Assembly (NCBI RefSeq): GCF_028993635.1
Contig: NZ_CP118631.1
Coordinates: 5,394,001-5,458,000 of the forward strand
From: Mucilaginibacter sp. SJ
GTDB taxonomy: Bacteria; Bacteroidota; Bacteroidia; Sphingobacteriales; Sphingobacteriaceae
DNA length: 64,000 nucleotides
Reading direction: 5' to 3'
The translations under genes and the position numbers were made by a program. The notes below the pieces were generated by a model, which did no database searches, was not told where the DNA came from, and was given only the letters and a program-made list of their open reading frames with translations. Positions 53,550 through 63,491 of the stretch are shown in pieces (the first letter of the stretch is position 1; the number at the start of each line of letters is the position of its first letter).

Positions 53550-54881
53550 ATGTACAACCTACTTGTTTCTCCGCAGGATGTCCAGGCATCGCTTCAAAAG
53601 CATGTACTGGCCGATGGATTCGACCTCACTTTTGATATGGAAAAAAGTAAGGGTGTTTATATTTATGATGCAAAATATAATCGTACGCTGCTTGACTTTT
53701 TTACCTGCTTTGCTTCGGTGCCTTTGGGCTATAACCATCCCAAAATGCTGAACGACGAGGAGTTTAAGAAAAACCTTATGCTTGCGGCTTTAACCAACCC
53801 GTCAAATTCAGATATCTACACTACGCAATACGCCCAGTTTGTTGAAACATTTGACAGGATAGGGATCCCGGAATACCTGCCGCATGCTTTTTTCATTTCC
53901 GGTGGTGCGCTGGCTATCGAAAATGCGCTGAAAGTAGCTATGGACTGGAAAGTGCAGAAAAACTTTGCCAGGGGGTATACTAAGGAAAAAGGTTTTAAAG
54001 TATTGCACTTTGAGCATGCTTTTCACGGCCGATCGGGTTATACCCTGAGCCTTACCAATACCTTGCCAAATAAAACCAAGTGGTTTGCCAAGTTTGACTG
54101 GCCGCGGGTGTCTGTACCTTATATGAATTTCCCTTATAGCGACGCCAATCATGAAGATCTGTTAAAGAGGGAGCAATTATCGGTAGCACAGATCAGGAAA
54201 GCATTTGAAGATAATAAGGATGATATATGCGCCATAATAATTGAACCTGTGCAATCAGAAGGAGGCGATAACCATGTACGCAAAGAGTTTTTAGAGAAGC
54301 TGCGTGAGCTTGCCGATGAGTACGAGGCATTGCTGGTATATGATGAGGTGCAAACAGGTGTTGGTTTAACCGGAAAATTCTGGTGTCATCAACACTTTGG
54401 AGAAAAGGCGCGCCCGGATATCATTGCCTTTGGTAAAAAAATGCAGGTTTGCGGCATATTGGCTGGCAGGCGCATTGATGAGGTTGAAGATAATGTATTT
54501 AAAGTATCATCGCGTATCAACTCAACCTGGGGCGGTAGTTTGGTTGATATGGTGCGCTCGTCAAAAATAATGGAAATCATTGAGGAGGATAACCTTTGTG
54601 ATAATGCGACGGTAATGGGTGAGTACCTGCAAAACGGCTTGAGTGAAATTGCCGAACGGCACCCGGTTATAAGTAATGTGCGGGGGAAAGGACTGCTTAC
54701 TGCCTTTGATTTTCCGGACAAAGCAATAAGAGACAGCTTTATTAAAAAAGGTTTTGATAATAATATTATGTACCTTGGCTGCGGCGAAAGGAGTGTGCGT
54801 TTCCGCCCCGCGCTGATCATCGAAAAAAGCCACATTGATACAGGCCTTGACATGCTTGAACAGCTTTCGGTCACTTTATAA
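53550..54881 (+). CDS. lat: L-lysine 6-transaminase
   Basis: A 443-residue class III PLP aminotransferase of the L-lysine 6-aminotransferase family. It has the N-terminal LADGFDLTFDMEKSKGVYIYDAKYNRTLLDFF, FISGGALAIENALK (PLP phosphate site), HAFHGRSGYTLS and PDIIAFGKKMQV with PLP Lys296 or Lys297. It transfers the epsilon-amino group of lysine to 2-oxoglutarate, giving aminoadipate semialdehyde, for lysine catabolism. The partner semialdehyde dehydrogenase is not in the window. A good promoter precedes it. Confidence 0.92.
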   Translation: MYNLLVSPQDVQASLQKHVLADGFDLTFDMEKSKGVYIYDAKYNRTLLDFFTCFASVPLGYNHPKMLNDEEFKKNLMLAALTNPSNSDIYTTQYAQFVETFDRIGIPEYLPHAFFISGGALAIENALKVAMDWKVQKNFARGYTKEKGFKVLHFEHAFHGRSGYTLSLTNTLPNKTKWFAKFDWPRVSVPYMNFPYSDANHEDLLKREQLSVAQIRKAFEDNKDDICAIIIEPVQSEGGDNHVRKEFLEKLRELADEYEALLVYDEVQTGVGLTGKFWCHQHFGEKARPDIIAFGKKMQVCGILAGRRIDEVEDNVFKVSSRINSTWGGSLVDMVRSSKIMEIIEEDNLCDNATVMGEYLQNGLSEIAERHPVISNVRGKGLLTAFDFPDKAIRDSFIKKGFDNNIMYLGCGERSVRFRPALIIEKSHIDTGLDMLEQLSVTL

Positions 54882-55056
54882 TACAGTAAATAAAGAAAAT
54901 TAATCCCGGCTACAGCTAAATCCGCTCATGAAACGGATGAAATTAACTAATATTTAATAAGGTAAAATCGGCATCTATTATTTGCAAAAATAGAAAGATA
55001 TTAATATACGCTACTTTTTTTCCAAAATCCGCTATATTTTTTGTTATTATTCCGAT

Positions 55057-55064
55057 TAGATTTG
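55057..55064 (+). promoter_or_regulatory. -7 box TAGATTTG
   Basis: A perfect TAnnTTTG about 42 bases before the ATG of the following gene; the nearest TTG (55041-55043) is only 13 bases upstream, so the -33 element is not convincing. Confidence 0.35.
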
Positions 55065-55105
55065 TTGCAACCCTATTAAAGTAACGTAGTTCTATTTCAA
55101 GCACC

Positions 55106-55543
55106 ATGAGCAAACACATAGAGAAATTAAAGAAACAACTGGTTGAAGTTGCCGAGGTTGTAAACTCATTCAAATCTGAAGCCGTGCAGGTTCGTATAAT
55201 TGACCGTTTACTGGAGGTTATGATCGAATCGGAGAAAGTAGATGCCGAGGGTGTTGAAATGTTTGGTAAAAAAGTAAGGAAATTACGCATTGAAGATGAA
55301 GGCGGAGGTGTTTCCGGGCGTAAAAAGCCTGGTGCTACCAAAATACTTAATCAATTGCTAAATACAGATTTCTTTGATAGTCAGCGTTCTATTTCATCAA
55401 TTGCCAATTACTGTAAAGAACAGTATGACTCTGACTTTAAAACATCTGAACTTTCAGGGATCCTCTTAAAATTAGCTAATGAAAATAAGCTCAGAAGGGA
55501 GAGGAGCAATGAAAATAATCGCTTTGAATATATTAAAGCATAA
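55106..55543 (+). CDS. Hypothetical protein with helix-rich DNA-binding-like tail, 145 aa
   Basis: A soluble 145-residue protein. Residues 1-30 form a likely coiled coil (SKHIEKLKKQLVEVAEVV). A basic linker GRKKPGATK (about 71-79) precedes a C-terminal part (about 85-145, ISSIANYCKEQYDSDFKTSELSGILLKLANENKLRRERSN with a final beta wing) resembling a winged-helix fold. No family recognised, so a nucleic-acid-binding role is only a suggestion. A strong terminator follows. Confidence 0.65.
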   Translation: MSKHIEKLKKQLVEVAEVVNSFKSEAVQVRIIDRLLEVMIESEKVDAEGVEMFGKKVRKLRIEDEGGGVSGRKKPGATKILNQLLNTDFFDSQRSISSIANYCKEQYDSDFKTSELSGILLKLANENKLRRERSNENNRFEYIKA

Positions 55544-55565
55544 GTATCATCATACTTGCTAAAAT

Positions 55566-55598
55566 AAACAGGGAGCCTGAAAATCAGGCTCCCTGTTT
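55566..55598. terminator. Bidirectional terminator
   Basis: A perfect 15-bp stem (AAACAGGGAGCCTGA/TCAGGCTCCCTGTTT) with an AAA loop between the convergent 55106 and bshB1 genes. Confidence 0.9.
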
Positions 55599-55645
55599 AT
55601 TTAGGGTGAAATTTATTATATATAACTTATAGTTAAATATAAATA

Positions 55646-56371
55646 TTATTTAAGGTTAAATAAATTATCTACCCCTAAAATTTTTCTGCTGGTAAAGCCC
55701 TCGGCATATTTTACCTGGATACTTTTGCCAAACTCGCGTGCCCGGCCGGTTACTATCTCAATAAAATTAGATGTCGAAATATAGGTTTGAGGTTCACCTT
55801 CCCAGCTTGGGTTATAAAACTGCGATCCATAGGCATTAATACTCTCTATCTTTTTATCCCAATGTTCGGTTACATCAATTAATATATCAGGGGTAATATA
55901 ATTATCCTGTATAAAATGCAGCACCATGTCTGGCCGCCAGGCCTCTTGTGGTGAGCCATCAATATCAAAAGTTTCTATTTTGCGAAGGCCCGCTAAAAAT
56001 GCCGAGGCTTCAACAAGTTCATTTGCCCGGCCATGATCGGGATGGCGGTCATGGTAAGCATTGGTTATTACGATGGAAGGACGAAATTTGCGGATGGCTT
56101 CAATAACCTTTACCTGGTGTTCGCGGGTATTTTCAAAAAAGGCATCGGGCAGGCCAAGGTTTTCACGTACGGCTAAACCTAATATTTCGGCGGCGGCGGC
56201 AGCTTCCTGTTTACGGATCTCGGCCGAGCCGCGGGTGCCCAGTTCGCCACGGGTAAGGTCAACAATACCAACTTTATAGCCAAGGGCAATATGTTTTAAA
56301 ATTGTACCTGAACAACCCAATTCAGCATCATCAGGATGTACCGATAAAACTAATATATCTAATTTAAGCAT
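55646..56371 (-). CDS. bshB1: Bacillithiol biosynthesis deacetylase BshB1
   Basis: A 241-residue LmbE-like zinc deacetylase with VHPDDAELGCSG (metal His and Asp), the central catalytic Asp and HDRHPDHGRANELV (metal His). It removes the acetyl group of GlcNAc-malate in bacillithiol synthesis. The ATG at 56371 was preferred to a TTG at 56377; a TACTTTTG box ends three bases before the ATG. It follows the glutathione peroxidase gene in the same direction (13-base gap), a fitting thiol-redox pair. Confidence 0.9.
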   Translation of the reverse strand: MLKLDILVLSVHPDDAELGCSGTILKHIALGYKVGIVDLTRGELGTRGSAEIRKQEAAAAAEILGLAVRENLGLPDAFFENTREHQVKVIEAIRKFRPSIVITNAYHDRHPDHGRANELVEASAFLAGLRKIETFDIDGSPQEAWRPDMVLHFIQDNYITPDILIDVTEHWDKKIESINAYGSQFYNPSWEGEPQTYISTSNFIEIVTGRAREFGKSIQVKYAEGFTSRKILGVDNLFNLK

Positions 56372-56374
56372 GCG

Positions 56375-56382
56375 CAAAAGTA
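56375..56382 (-). promoter_or_regulatory. -7 box TACTTTTG before bshB1
   Basis: A perfect TAnnTTTG ending four bases before the bshB1 ATG, inside the gap after the glutathione peroxidase gene. A transcript from here would have almost no leader. Confidence 0.4.
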
Positions 56383-56384
56383 AT

Positions 56385-56891
56385 TCATTGGTTAAATGCC
56401 GCTGTCAGCAGGCGGTCAATCTTTCGCCTGATTTTTGAGGAGTTTGGTTTGGTGAAAGGGTAGTAAAAATCAACTACATGCCCATTCTTATCAATCAAAA
56501 ATTTATGAAAATTCCAGCGCGGAACCGACCGTACATTTCCATTCTCCTTTTTATCGGCAAAAAATTGATACAAAGGGTCGGCATATGGGCCGCGTACCCT
56601 TGTTTTTTCAAATATGGGATAGTTGGCTCCATTGGCTTCACAAAAAACGGCAATAGCTTCCCCATCTAAAGGTTCCTGTCCGCCAAAATCATTTGAAGGG
56701 AATGCGAGGATTTCAAAGTCCTTGCCGGCAAGCTGAGTTTTTAAAGCTGCCAATTCTTTTAGCTGAGGTGTAAAGCCGCATTGCGATGCCGTGTTTACAA
56801 TTAAAAGAACCTTGTTTTTATATTCGGAAAGACTGATCTCTTCACCGTTTAACTTTTTAACGTTAAACCGGTAAATGCTTTTGTTATCCAT
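56385..56891 (-). CDS. Glutathione peroxidase-family thiol peroxidase
   Basis: A 168-residue thioredoxin-fold peroxidase. Motifs: IVNTASQCGFTPQ with peroxidatic Cys38, FPSNDFGGQEP and the WNFHKFLIDK region. It is a cysteine (not selenocysteine) form and probably reduced by thioredoxin. No second Cys at the usual resolving position was obvious in the helix, so the mechanism may be single-Cys or use an alternate resolver. It lies between DUF4294 and bshB1. Confidence 0.92.
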   Translation of the reverse strand: MDNKSIYRFNVKKLNGEEISLSEYKNKVLLIVNTASQCGFTPQLKELAALKTQLAGKDFEILAFPSNDFGGQEPLDGEAIAVFCEANGANYPIFEKTRVRGPYADPLYQFFADKKENGNVRSVPRWNFHKFLIDKNGHVVDFYYPFTKPNSSKIRRKIDRLLTAAFNQ

Positions 56892-56895
56892 TAAA

Positions 56896-57510
56896 CTAAT
56901 TGCTGTATGAATTATATCCGGCCTGATTTAATATGGCCTCGATATCCTTCTGTTCTTCAGGGTCGTAGGTTTCTTTGAGGTTATGACCAAATATGCTGGC
57001 TACCGACTGGAACATGAAAGCCTTAAAGCCGCCTTTTAATTCTTTAACCATAGCGAAGCTGGTTTGCCCGGTTTCGCGGTCAATAAGCTTAATTAAAACC
57101 TCTCCCTGACTAATTGTCAGGTTCTTGATCTCTTTATTGAACAGGTTTTTTATTTCACCCTCGCAGGTGCTAACCAGTTCTTTTTGTTTTTTCCTGTCGG
57201 CGGTAACGGCAAGGTCGCGTTGTAACTGGCGGTACCTTTGCCCCGCAAAACGTGCGTAAGGCAGTACTTTCATTACATTATAACGCAAACGGCGGTAGTT
57301 TAGCCTATCGGCCTCGCTCGCAAAAATACGGGTATCTACAATTCTAACCTCCGGCTCAACTATCCATGGTACAAGCTCACCGTCAAGGTTGGTCATGGCT
57401 GTTCTGATGGTATCATTTTTGCCAAGAGTTACGGGTGCAGGCGTAGCTGTTTGGGCCTTTGCAGCACCCATTAAGCAACATAACAGCAGCGTAAAACCAA
57501 TAAATTTCAT
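56896..57510 (-). CDS. DUF4294 exported protein
   Basis: A 204-residue protein with a signal peptide (MKFIGFTLLLCCLMGAAKAQ) and the DUF4294 signature RYNVMKVLPYARFAGQRYRQLQRDL (about 78-102) and TSFAMVKELKGGFKAFMFQSVASIFGHNLKETYDP. The family is common in Bacteroidota and of unknown function, probably periplasmic. It is first of the minus-strand trio with gpx and bshB1. Confidence 0.9.
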   Translation of the reverse strand: MKFIGFTLLLCCLMGAAKAQTATPAPVTLGKNDTIRTAMTNLDGELVPWIVEPEVRIVDTRIFASEADRLNYRRLRYNVMKVLPYARFAGQRYRQLQRDLAVTADRKKQKELVSTCEGEIKNLFNKEIKNLTISQGEVLIKLIDRETGQTSFAMVKELKGGFKAFMFQSVASIFGHNLKETYDPEEQKDIEAILNQAGYNSYSN

Positions 57511-57524
57511 ATTTTTACTTAATA

Positions 57525-57532
57525 CAAAAATA
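57525..57532 (-). promoter_or_regulatory. -7 box TATTTTTG of the DUF4294 gene
   Basis: A perfect TAnnTTTG on the minus strand, 14 bases before the ATG. Confidence 0.45.
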
Positions 57533-57619
57533 ATGTAATTTTTTTTGGTATTTTACTAATACCTGCAATAATATTTATTTGCTGCATGTTTATGATTGAA
57601 TACCGCTAATACCCCGTAC

Positions 57620-59842
57620 ATGAAAGACTTAGTGATAGACCTGGAAGCCGAGAAGAACGAGATACTAAAAAGATACCGTGCTTTGTTGCGTGCCTGTAAA
57701 TCAACCCTGCAAAAGGGCGATAAACGCATGATACGCAAGGCATTTGATATGGCCCTGGAAAGCCATAAGGATATGCGCCGTAAAAGCGGCGAACCTTATA
57801 TATATCACCCTATTGCCGTTGCCCAGATAGCCGCCGAAGAAATTGGCCTGGGTACCACATCAATAGTGTGCGCCCTGCTGCATGATGTGGTTGAAGATAC
57901 CAACATGACGCTTGATGAAATTGAGATGGAATTTGGTAAAAAGGTAGCCAAAATTATTGACGGCCTTACCAAAATATCAGGCGTATTTGATACCAACAGC
58001 TCATTGCAGGCCGAAAACTTCCGTAAAATGCTGCTTACCCTTGCCGATGATGTGAGGGTGATATTGATCAAGCTGGCCGACAGGCTGCATAATATGCGTA
58101 CCATGGAGTTTATGCCCAGGGACAAGCAGCTTAAGCTATCGTCAGAAACGGTTTACCTGTATGCGCCCCTGGCACACCGCCTGGGCTTGTATGCCATAAA
58201 ATCTGAGTTGGAAGACCTCTCCATGAAATACATGGAGCGTGAAACTTACCAGTTCATTAAAAATAAGCTGAACGAGAAAAAGGCCGAGCGCGAGCGTTTT
58301 ATCCGCGATTTTATCGAGCCAATCAATAAATCGCTGCAAAACCAGGGACTTGAGGCTGATACTTTTGGCCGGCCGAAATCAATCCATTCTATCTGGAATA
58401 AGATGAAAAAGAAGTCGATACCCTTTGAAGAGGTATATGATCTTTTCGCCATCCGGATTATATTGGACAGCGCCCCCGAACATGAAAAGGCTGATTGCTG
58501 GAAAGCCTACTCTATAGTAACCGATCAATATCGCCCAAATCCTGATAGGCTGCGCGACTGGATTTCATCGCCCAAAGCTAATGGTTATGAATCATTGCAT
58601 ACCACGGTAATGGGCCCGCGGGGGCAGTGGGTTGAAGTACAGATCCGCACCAAGCGCATGAACGAGATTGCCGAAAAAGGTTTTGCCGCGCACTGGAAAT
58701 ACAAGGAAGCCAGCACCGACAGCGGCCTTGACCAATGGGTACACAAAGTGCGCGAAATGCTCAAAAACCCGGATACCAACGCGCTCGATTTCATCGATGA
58801 TTTTAAGATGAACCTCTTCAGCGATGAGATCTTCATTTTTACGCCAAAAGGAGCGCTGATCCAGTTGCCATTGAATGCTACGGCGCTCGACTTTGCCTTC
58901 GAGATCCATACCGATGTAGGCGCAAGCTGTATCGGTGCTAAAGTAAATCATAAACTGGTGCCGCTAAGCTACAAGCTCCAAAACGGCGACCAGGTAGAGA
59001 TCATTACCTCGGGCAAGCAAACCCCTAAAGAAGACTGGCTTAATTTTGTAGTTACCGCAAAGGCCAAGGCTAAGATCAAGTCGGCTTTAAAAGAAGAAAA
59101 ACGCAAGATTGCCGAGGATGGCAAAGAGATACTGGAGCGTAAAATGAAATCGCTCAAGATCACTTATAACTCCGAAAACCTGCAAAAAATCAGCTATTTC
59201 TTTAAGCTGCAGGCCACTCAGGACCTTTTTTACAATGTTGCCAAAGGCATTATTGATATGAAGGACCTAAAAGAATACCAGGCATCCGAAAAAGTAATAG
59301 ACAATAAGCCGCAGGATAAAATTGACCAGGAGCAGGTTCAAAACCTCATCAAAAATATCAAGGCCAAAGACAGTGATATCCTGCTCATTGGCGAGGATAT
59401 GCAAAAGATAGATTATAAGCTGGCCAATTGTTGTAACCCTATCCCCGGCGATGATGTGTTTGGTTTTGTTACCGTGAGCGATGGTATCAAAATTCACCGT
59501 ACCAATTGCCCTAATGCGGCTAAACTTATGGCCAACTATGGCTACAGGATAGTAAAAGCCCGCTGGACAAATCAGCAGGAGCTTGCTTTTCTTACCGGTT
59601 TACGCATTACCGGTATTGACGAGGTGGGATTAATCAACAAGCTTACCACCGTAATATCAAATGATTTTAAAATAAACATCAGGTCTATAACAGTTGACAG
59701 CGATAATGGTATATTTGAAGGCTCGCTGATGTTGTATGTGAATGACACCAGTCACCTTGATACCCTGATTAAAAACCTAAAACAAGTAAAAGGCGTAACC
59801 GCGGTTAACCGTTTTGATTCGGCGATTGAAAAAGCTTCTTGA
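57620..59842 (+). CDS. spoT: Bifunctional (p)ppGpp synthetase/hydrolase
   Basis: A 740-residue RelA/SpoT enzyme. The HD hydrolase half has YIYHPIAVAQIA (His63) and LLHDVVEDT (His88-Asp89...Glu92). The synthetase half has DRLRDWISSPKANGYESLHTTV and VEVQIRTKRMNEIAEKGFAAHW. A TGS domain (about 395-460) and a C-terminal ACT domain (about 660-735) follow. All catalytic motifs for both activities are present, so it should balance ppGpp synthesis and breakdown. The ATG at 57620 was chosen over a TTG extension. Confidence 0.93.
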   Translation: MKDLVIDLEAEKNEILKRYRALLRACKSTLQKGDKRMIRKAFDMALESHKDMRRKSGEPYIYHPIAVAQIAAEEIGLGTTSIVCALLHDVVEDTNMTLDEIEMEFGKKVAKIIDGLTKISGVFDTNSSLQAENFRKMLLTLADDVRVILIKLADRLHNMRTMEFMPRDKQLKLSSETVYLYAPLAHRLGLYAIKSELEDLSMKYMERETYQFIKNKLNEKKAERERFIRDFIEPINKSLQNQGLEADTFGRPKSIHSIWNKMKKKSIPFEEVYDLFAIRIILDSAPEHEKADCWKAYSIVTDQYRPNPDRLRDWISSPKANGYESLHTTVMGPRGQWVEVQIRTKRMNEIAEKGFAAHWKYKEASTDSGLDQWVHKVREMLKNPDTNALDFIDDFKMNLFSDEIFIFTPKGALIQLPLNATALDFAFEIHTDVGASCIGAKVNHKLVPLSYKLQNGDQVEIITSGKQTPKEDWLNFVVTAKAKAKIKSALKEEKRKIAEDGKEILERKMKSLKITYNSENLQKISYFFKLQATQDLFYNVAKGIIDMKDLKEYQASEKVIDNKPQDKIDQEQVQNLIKNIKAKDSDILLIGEDMQKIDYKLANCCNPIPGDDVFGFVTVSDGIKIHRTNCPNAAKLMANYGYRIVKARWTNQQELAFLTGLRITGIDEVGLINKLTTVISNDFKINIRSITVDSDNGIFEGSLMLYVNDTSHLDTLIKNLKQVKGVTAVNRFDSAIEKAS

Positions 59843-60000
59843 GGATGGTGAGTAGTGAATGGTTGATTAGGTGAATAGTTAACCAGCAGGAGAATGGTGA
59901 ATGGTTGATTAGGTGAATAGTTAAAATCCTAACAATTATTCACCCGATAAACCTAATCAACCACTCACTCAATCAACTTAATCAACTAATAACCCAAATT
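59843..60000. repeat. GTGAATGGTTGATTAGG direct and inverted repeats
   Basis: The phrase GTGAATGGTTGATTAGG occurs twice (about 59855 and 59897) and is followed by ATTCACCCGATAAACC and several AATCAAC phrases that pair with it. No gene. Confidence 0.7.
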
Positions 60001-60005
60001 ATTAA

Positions 60006-60013
60006 TAACTTTG
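60006..60013 (+). promoter_or_regulatory. -7 box TAACTTTG of the second Fur gene
   Basis: A perfect TAnnTTTG 18 bases before the ATG; the surrounding 12 bases TAACTTTGCCCC recur in the purA promoter. Confidence 0.5.
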
Positions 60014-60031
60014 CCCCGTTAATACATCATT

Positions 60032-60499
60032 ATGTCACAGCAGGATACCATACCAATGGTTAAAAAAATTTTTGAGGCCTACCTCGAAAATAAAAACCTC
60101 AGGAAAACCCCTGAACGTTTTGCTATACTCGAAGAGATATATTCCCGTACAGATCACTTTGATGTGGAGTCGTTGTACATCCACATGAAAAATAAAAAAT
60201 ACCGTGTAAGCCGTGCTACGGTTTACAATACGCTTGAGCTATTAGTTTCGTGCGATCTGGTTACTAAACACCAGTTTGGCAAAAATATGGCCCAGTTCGA
60301 AAAATCATACGGCTACAAACAGCATGATCACATCATCTGCATCGACTGTGGTAAAGTGGTTGAGTTTTGTGATCCGCGCATCCAGCAGATCCAGAGTATG
60401 ATGGGCGACATATTAAAATTTGACATCAAACACCACTCTTTAAATCTTTATGGTAATTGTACCAAATTAAGAGAGGGTTTTTGTGACAGAAAAATTTAA
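60032..60499 (+). CDS. Fur-family regulator (second)
   Basis: A 155-residue Fur/PerR-type regulator. The winged helix includes [12 protein letters not shown] (60-71). The C-terminal part has His97-x-His100 in KQHDHIIC, Cys103-x2-Cys106 and only two later isolated Cys (about 142 and 150) in place of a second CxxC, so the structural zinc site differs from that of the gene at 46737. Its stop codon forms part of the purA -7 box. It may sense iron or peroxide. Confidence 0.88.
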   Translation: MSQQDTIPMVKKIFEAYLENKNLRKTPERFAILEEIYSRTDHFDVESLYIHMKNKKYRVSRATVYNTLELLVSCDLVTKHQFGKNMAQFEKSYGYKQHDHIICIDCGKVVEFCDPRIQQIQSMMGDILKFDIKHHSLNLYGNCTKLREGFCDRKI

Positions 60500-60504
60500 C
60501 TTTG
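60497..60504 (+). promoter_or_regulatory. purA -7 box overlapping the fur stop codon
   Basis: TAACTTTG: its first three bases are the TAA of the Fur gene. The same 12 bases TAACTTTGCCCC occur at 60006-60017. A -33 TTG at 60481-60483 is closer than usual (13 bases). Confidence 0.5.
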
Positions 60505-60530
60505 CCCCCTTTCATAACACATATTCTTGA

Positions 60531-61823
<1,293 letters not shown>

Positions 61824-61835
61824 GAATAAAAAAGC

Positions 61836-61925
61836 GTCATGCCGAATTTATTTCGGCACCCCATCAGCAGAGTGTACTTCATGTATAACCTTCTTGTGGG
61901 ATTCTGAAACGAGTTCAGGATGACA
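61836..61925. repeat. CGTCATGCC...GGATGACA palindromic element
   Basis: A roughly 90-base element with CGTCATGCCGAATTTATTTC at the left, an inner TTCTTGTGGGATTCTGAAAC and GTTCAGGATGACA at the right. Confidence 0.6.
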
Positions 61926-61942
61926 TAGCTATAAATAAGAAT

Positions 61943-61969
61943 AAAAAGGCCGGACGTTCCGGCCTTTTT
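61943..61969 (+). terminator. Terminator after purA
   Basis: A perfect 12-bp stem AAAAAGGCCGGA/TCCGGCCTTTTT with a CGT loop. Confidence 0.85.
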
Positions 61970-61981
61970 CATTTACTTGGT

Positions 61982-61989
61982 TATTTTTG
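61982..61989 (+). promoter_or_regulatory. -7 box TATTTTTG of pabB
   Basis: A perfect TAnnTTTG ending four bases before the GTG start of pabB. Confidence 0.4.
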
Positions 61990-61993
61990 CGGG

Positions 61994-63265
61994 GTGATAG
62001 TACAGGTTAATGATCTGCCGGGATTCAGAAAGAAGGCGTTGCGATGGGCCACAACTTTTGATACGCTGTGTTACCTTGATTCGAACGGATTTAATGATCC
62101 CTACTCCAAATTTGATACGCTGATAGCGGTTGGCGCCCGTGCCGAACTTACTGCAGATGCAGGTAACGCTTTTGATCAGCTTGATGAGTTCAGGAAAAAT
62201 AATCCCGGCTGGATGACAGGTTTCCTGGGATATGACCTTAAAAATGAAATTGAAGCGCTTACATCAACTAATCACGACGGCTTAAAGTTTCCTGATCTGT
62301 ATTTCTTTGTTCCTCAACATCTTATTTTGATAAAGGGAAACGAAGCTGAGATTATTTCAGATACGCCGGAATTCGTCCTTACAGCAATAAACGAACAGGA
62401 TCTACGCCCGTCCGCTCGGCAAACAGCCATCAATTTAAAGTCCCGCTTTAGCAGGCAGGAATACATCGACACGGTAAATAAAATAAAAGAGCATATTTCC
62501 CGCGGCGATATTTATGTCACTAACTTTTGCCAGGAATTTTTTGCAGAGGATGTAAGTCTCGATCCGCTGGGTGTTTTTACAAAGCTTAATGAGGTTTCGC
62601 CCAACCCGTTCTCTACTTTTTTTAAATGGAATGGGAATTATATTCTCGGCGCCTCGCCCGAGCGATTTTTGGCTAAGAGAGGAAGTAAACTGATATCGCA
62701 ACCTATAAAAGGAACAGCAAAAAGGTTAGATGATATTGAAGCCGACAAGCAAGCAAAACAAACCCTGCGCAGCCACCCCAAAGAGTTACAGGAAAACGTA
62801 ATGGTGGTTGACCTTGTGCGCAATGACCTTACCCGCTCGGCCAAACCAGGCACCGTAAAAACCAAAGAGCTTTTCGGTATTTACAGCTTTACGCAGGTGC
62901 ACCAAATGATCTCTACGGTGGTTTGCGAAATGCAGGACGGCCTTTCAAACGTACAGGCCATCAAAAATACTTTCCCGATGGGCAGTATGACTGGTGCGCC
63001 CAAGCTTAGCAGCATGCAACTGATGGAACAATACGAACGCAGTAAGCGCGGCGTATACTCAGGCGCTATAGGCTATTTCAGCCCCGATGATGATTTTGAT
63101 TTTAACGTAGTGATCCGTTCATTGCTTTATAATTCCTCCAATAAATACCTTTCGTTCCATGCTGGTGGGGCAATTACTTACCACGCCATCGCCGAAAATG
63201 AATACGAAGAATGTTTGTTAAAAGCTGCTGCGGTGATGGAGGTTTTGGGTCGGGAATTGACTTGA
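61994..63265 (+). CDS. pabB: Aminodeoxychorismate synthase component I
   Basis: A 423-residue chorismate-binding enzyme of the PabB/TrpE family. Catalytic landmarks: SRQEYIDTVNKIKEHISRGDIYVTNFCQEF (about 150-180), ILGASPERFL, PIKGTAKR, ELQENVMVVDLVRNDL and GSMTGAPKLSSMQLMEQYE. The short N-terminus and the presence of PabC elsewhere favour PabB (4-aminobenzoate, folate). The start must be GTG at 61994, as no in-frame ATG exists before residue 70. Confidence 0.88.
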   Translation: MIVQVNDLPGFRKKALRWATTFDTLCYLDSNGFNDPYSKFDTLIAVGARAELTADAGNAFDQLDEFRKNNPGWMTGFLGYDLKNEIEALTSTNHDGLKFPDLYFFVPQHLILIKGNEAEIISDTPEFVLTAINEQDLRPSARQTAINLKSRFSRQEYIDTVNKIKEHISRGDIYVTNFCQEFFAEDVSLDPLGVFTKLNEVSPNPFSTFFKWNGNYILGASPERFLAKRGSKLISQPIKGTAKRLDDIEADKQAKQTLRSHPKELQENVMVVDLVRNDLTRSAKPGTVKTKELFGIYSFTQVHQMISTVVCEMQDGLSNVQAIKNTFPMGSMTGAPKLSSMQLMEQYERSKRGVYSGAIGYFSPDDDFDFNVVIRSLLYNSSNKYLSFHAGGAITYHAIAENEYEECLLKAAAVMEVLGRELT

Positions 63266-63282
63266 CGTATTTTGCAGAATCC

Positions 63283-63315
63283 AGACTTGCGAAGTTTTTA
63301 AAACTTCGTAAGTCT
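63283..63315. repeat. AGACTTGCGAAG/CTTCGTAAGTCT palindrome
   Basis: A 16-base imperfect palindrome (one mismatch) just after pabB. No T-tract; looks like an intergenic repeat, not a terminator. Confidence 0.5.
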
Positions 63316-63491
63316 TCACGTTATTAGCGCAAGTGTTGTGCGGTTGTCTGTGGGCATGCTCACTTGTGACTCTATAAACTTACAACAGGATTTAACCCTC
63401 GTAGCACAAGACAGACTCTGTTATAGCAAATCATCAATTTTTTATTATATTGGCTGTAAAAGTCTATCACTATTCGCTTCTAATTGTCAAT

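Noticed and set aside
54389-54874. 161-codon minus-strand frame inside lat
   Set aside because: Antisense shadow of a gene with all catalytic motifs on the plus strand.
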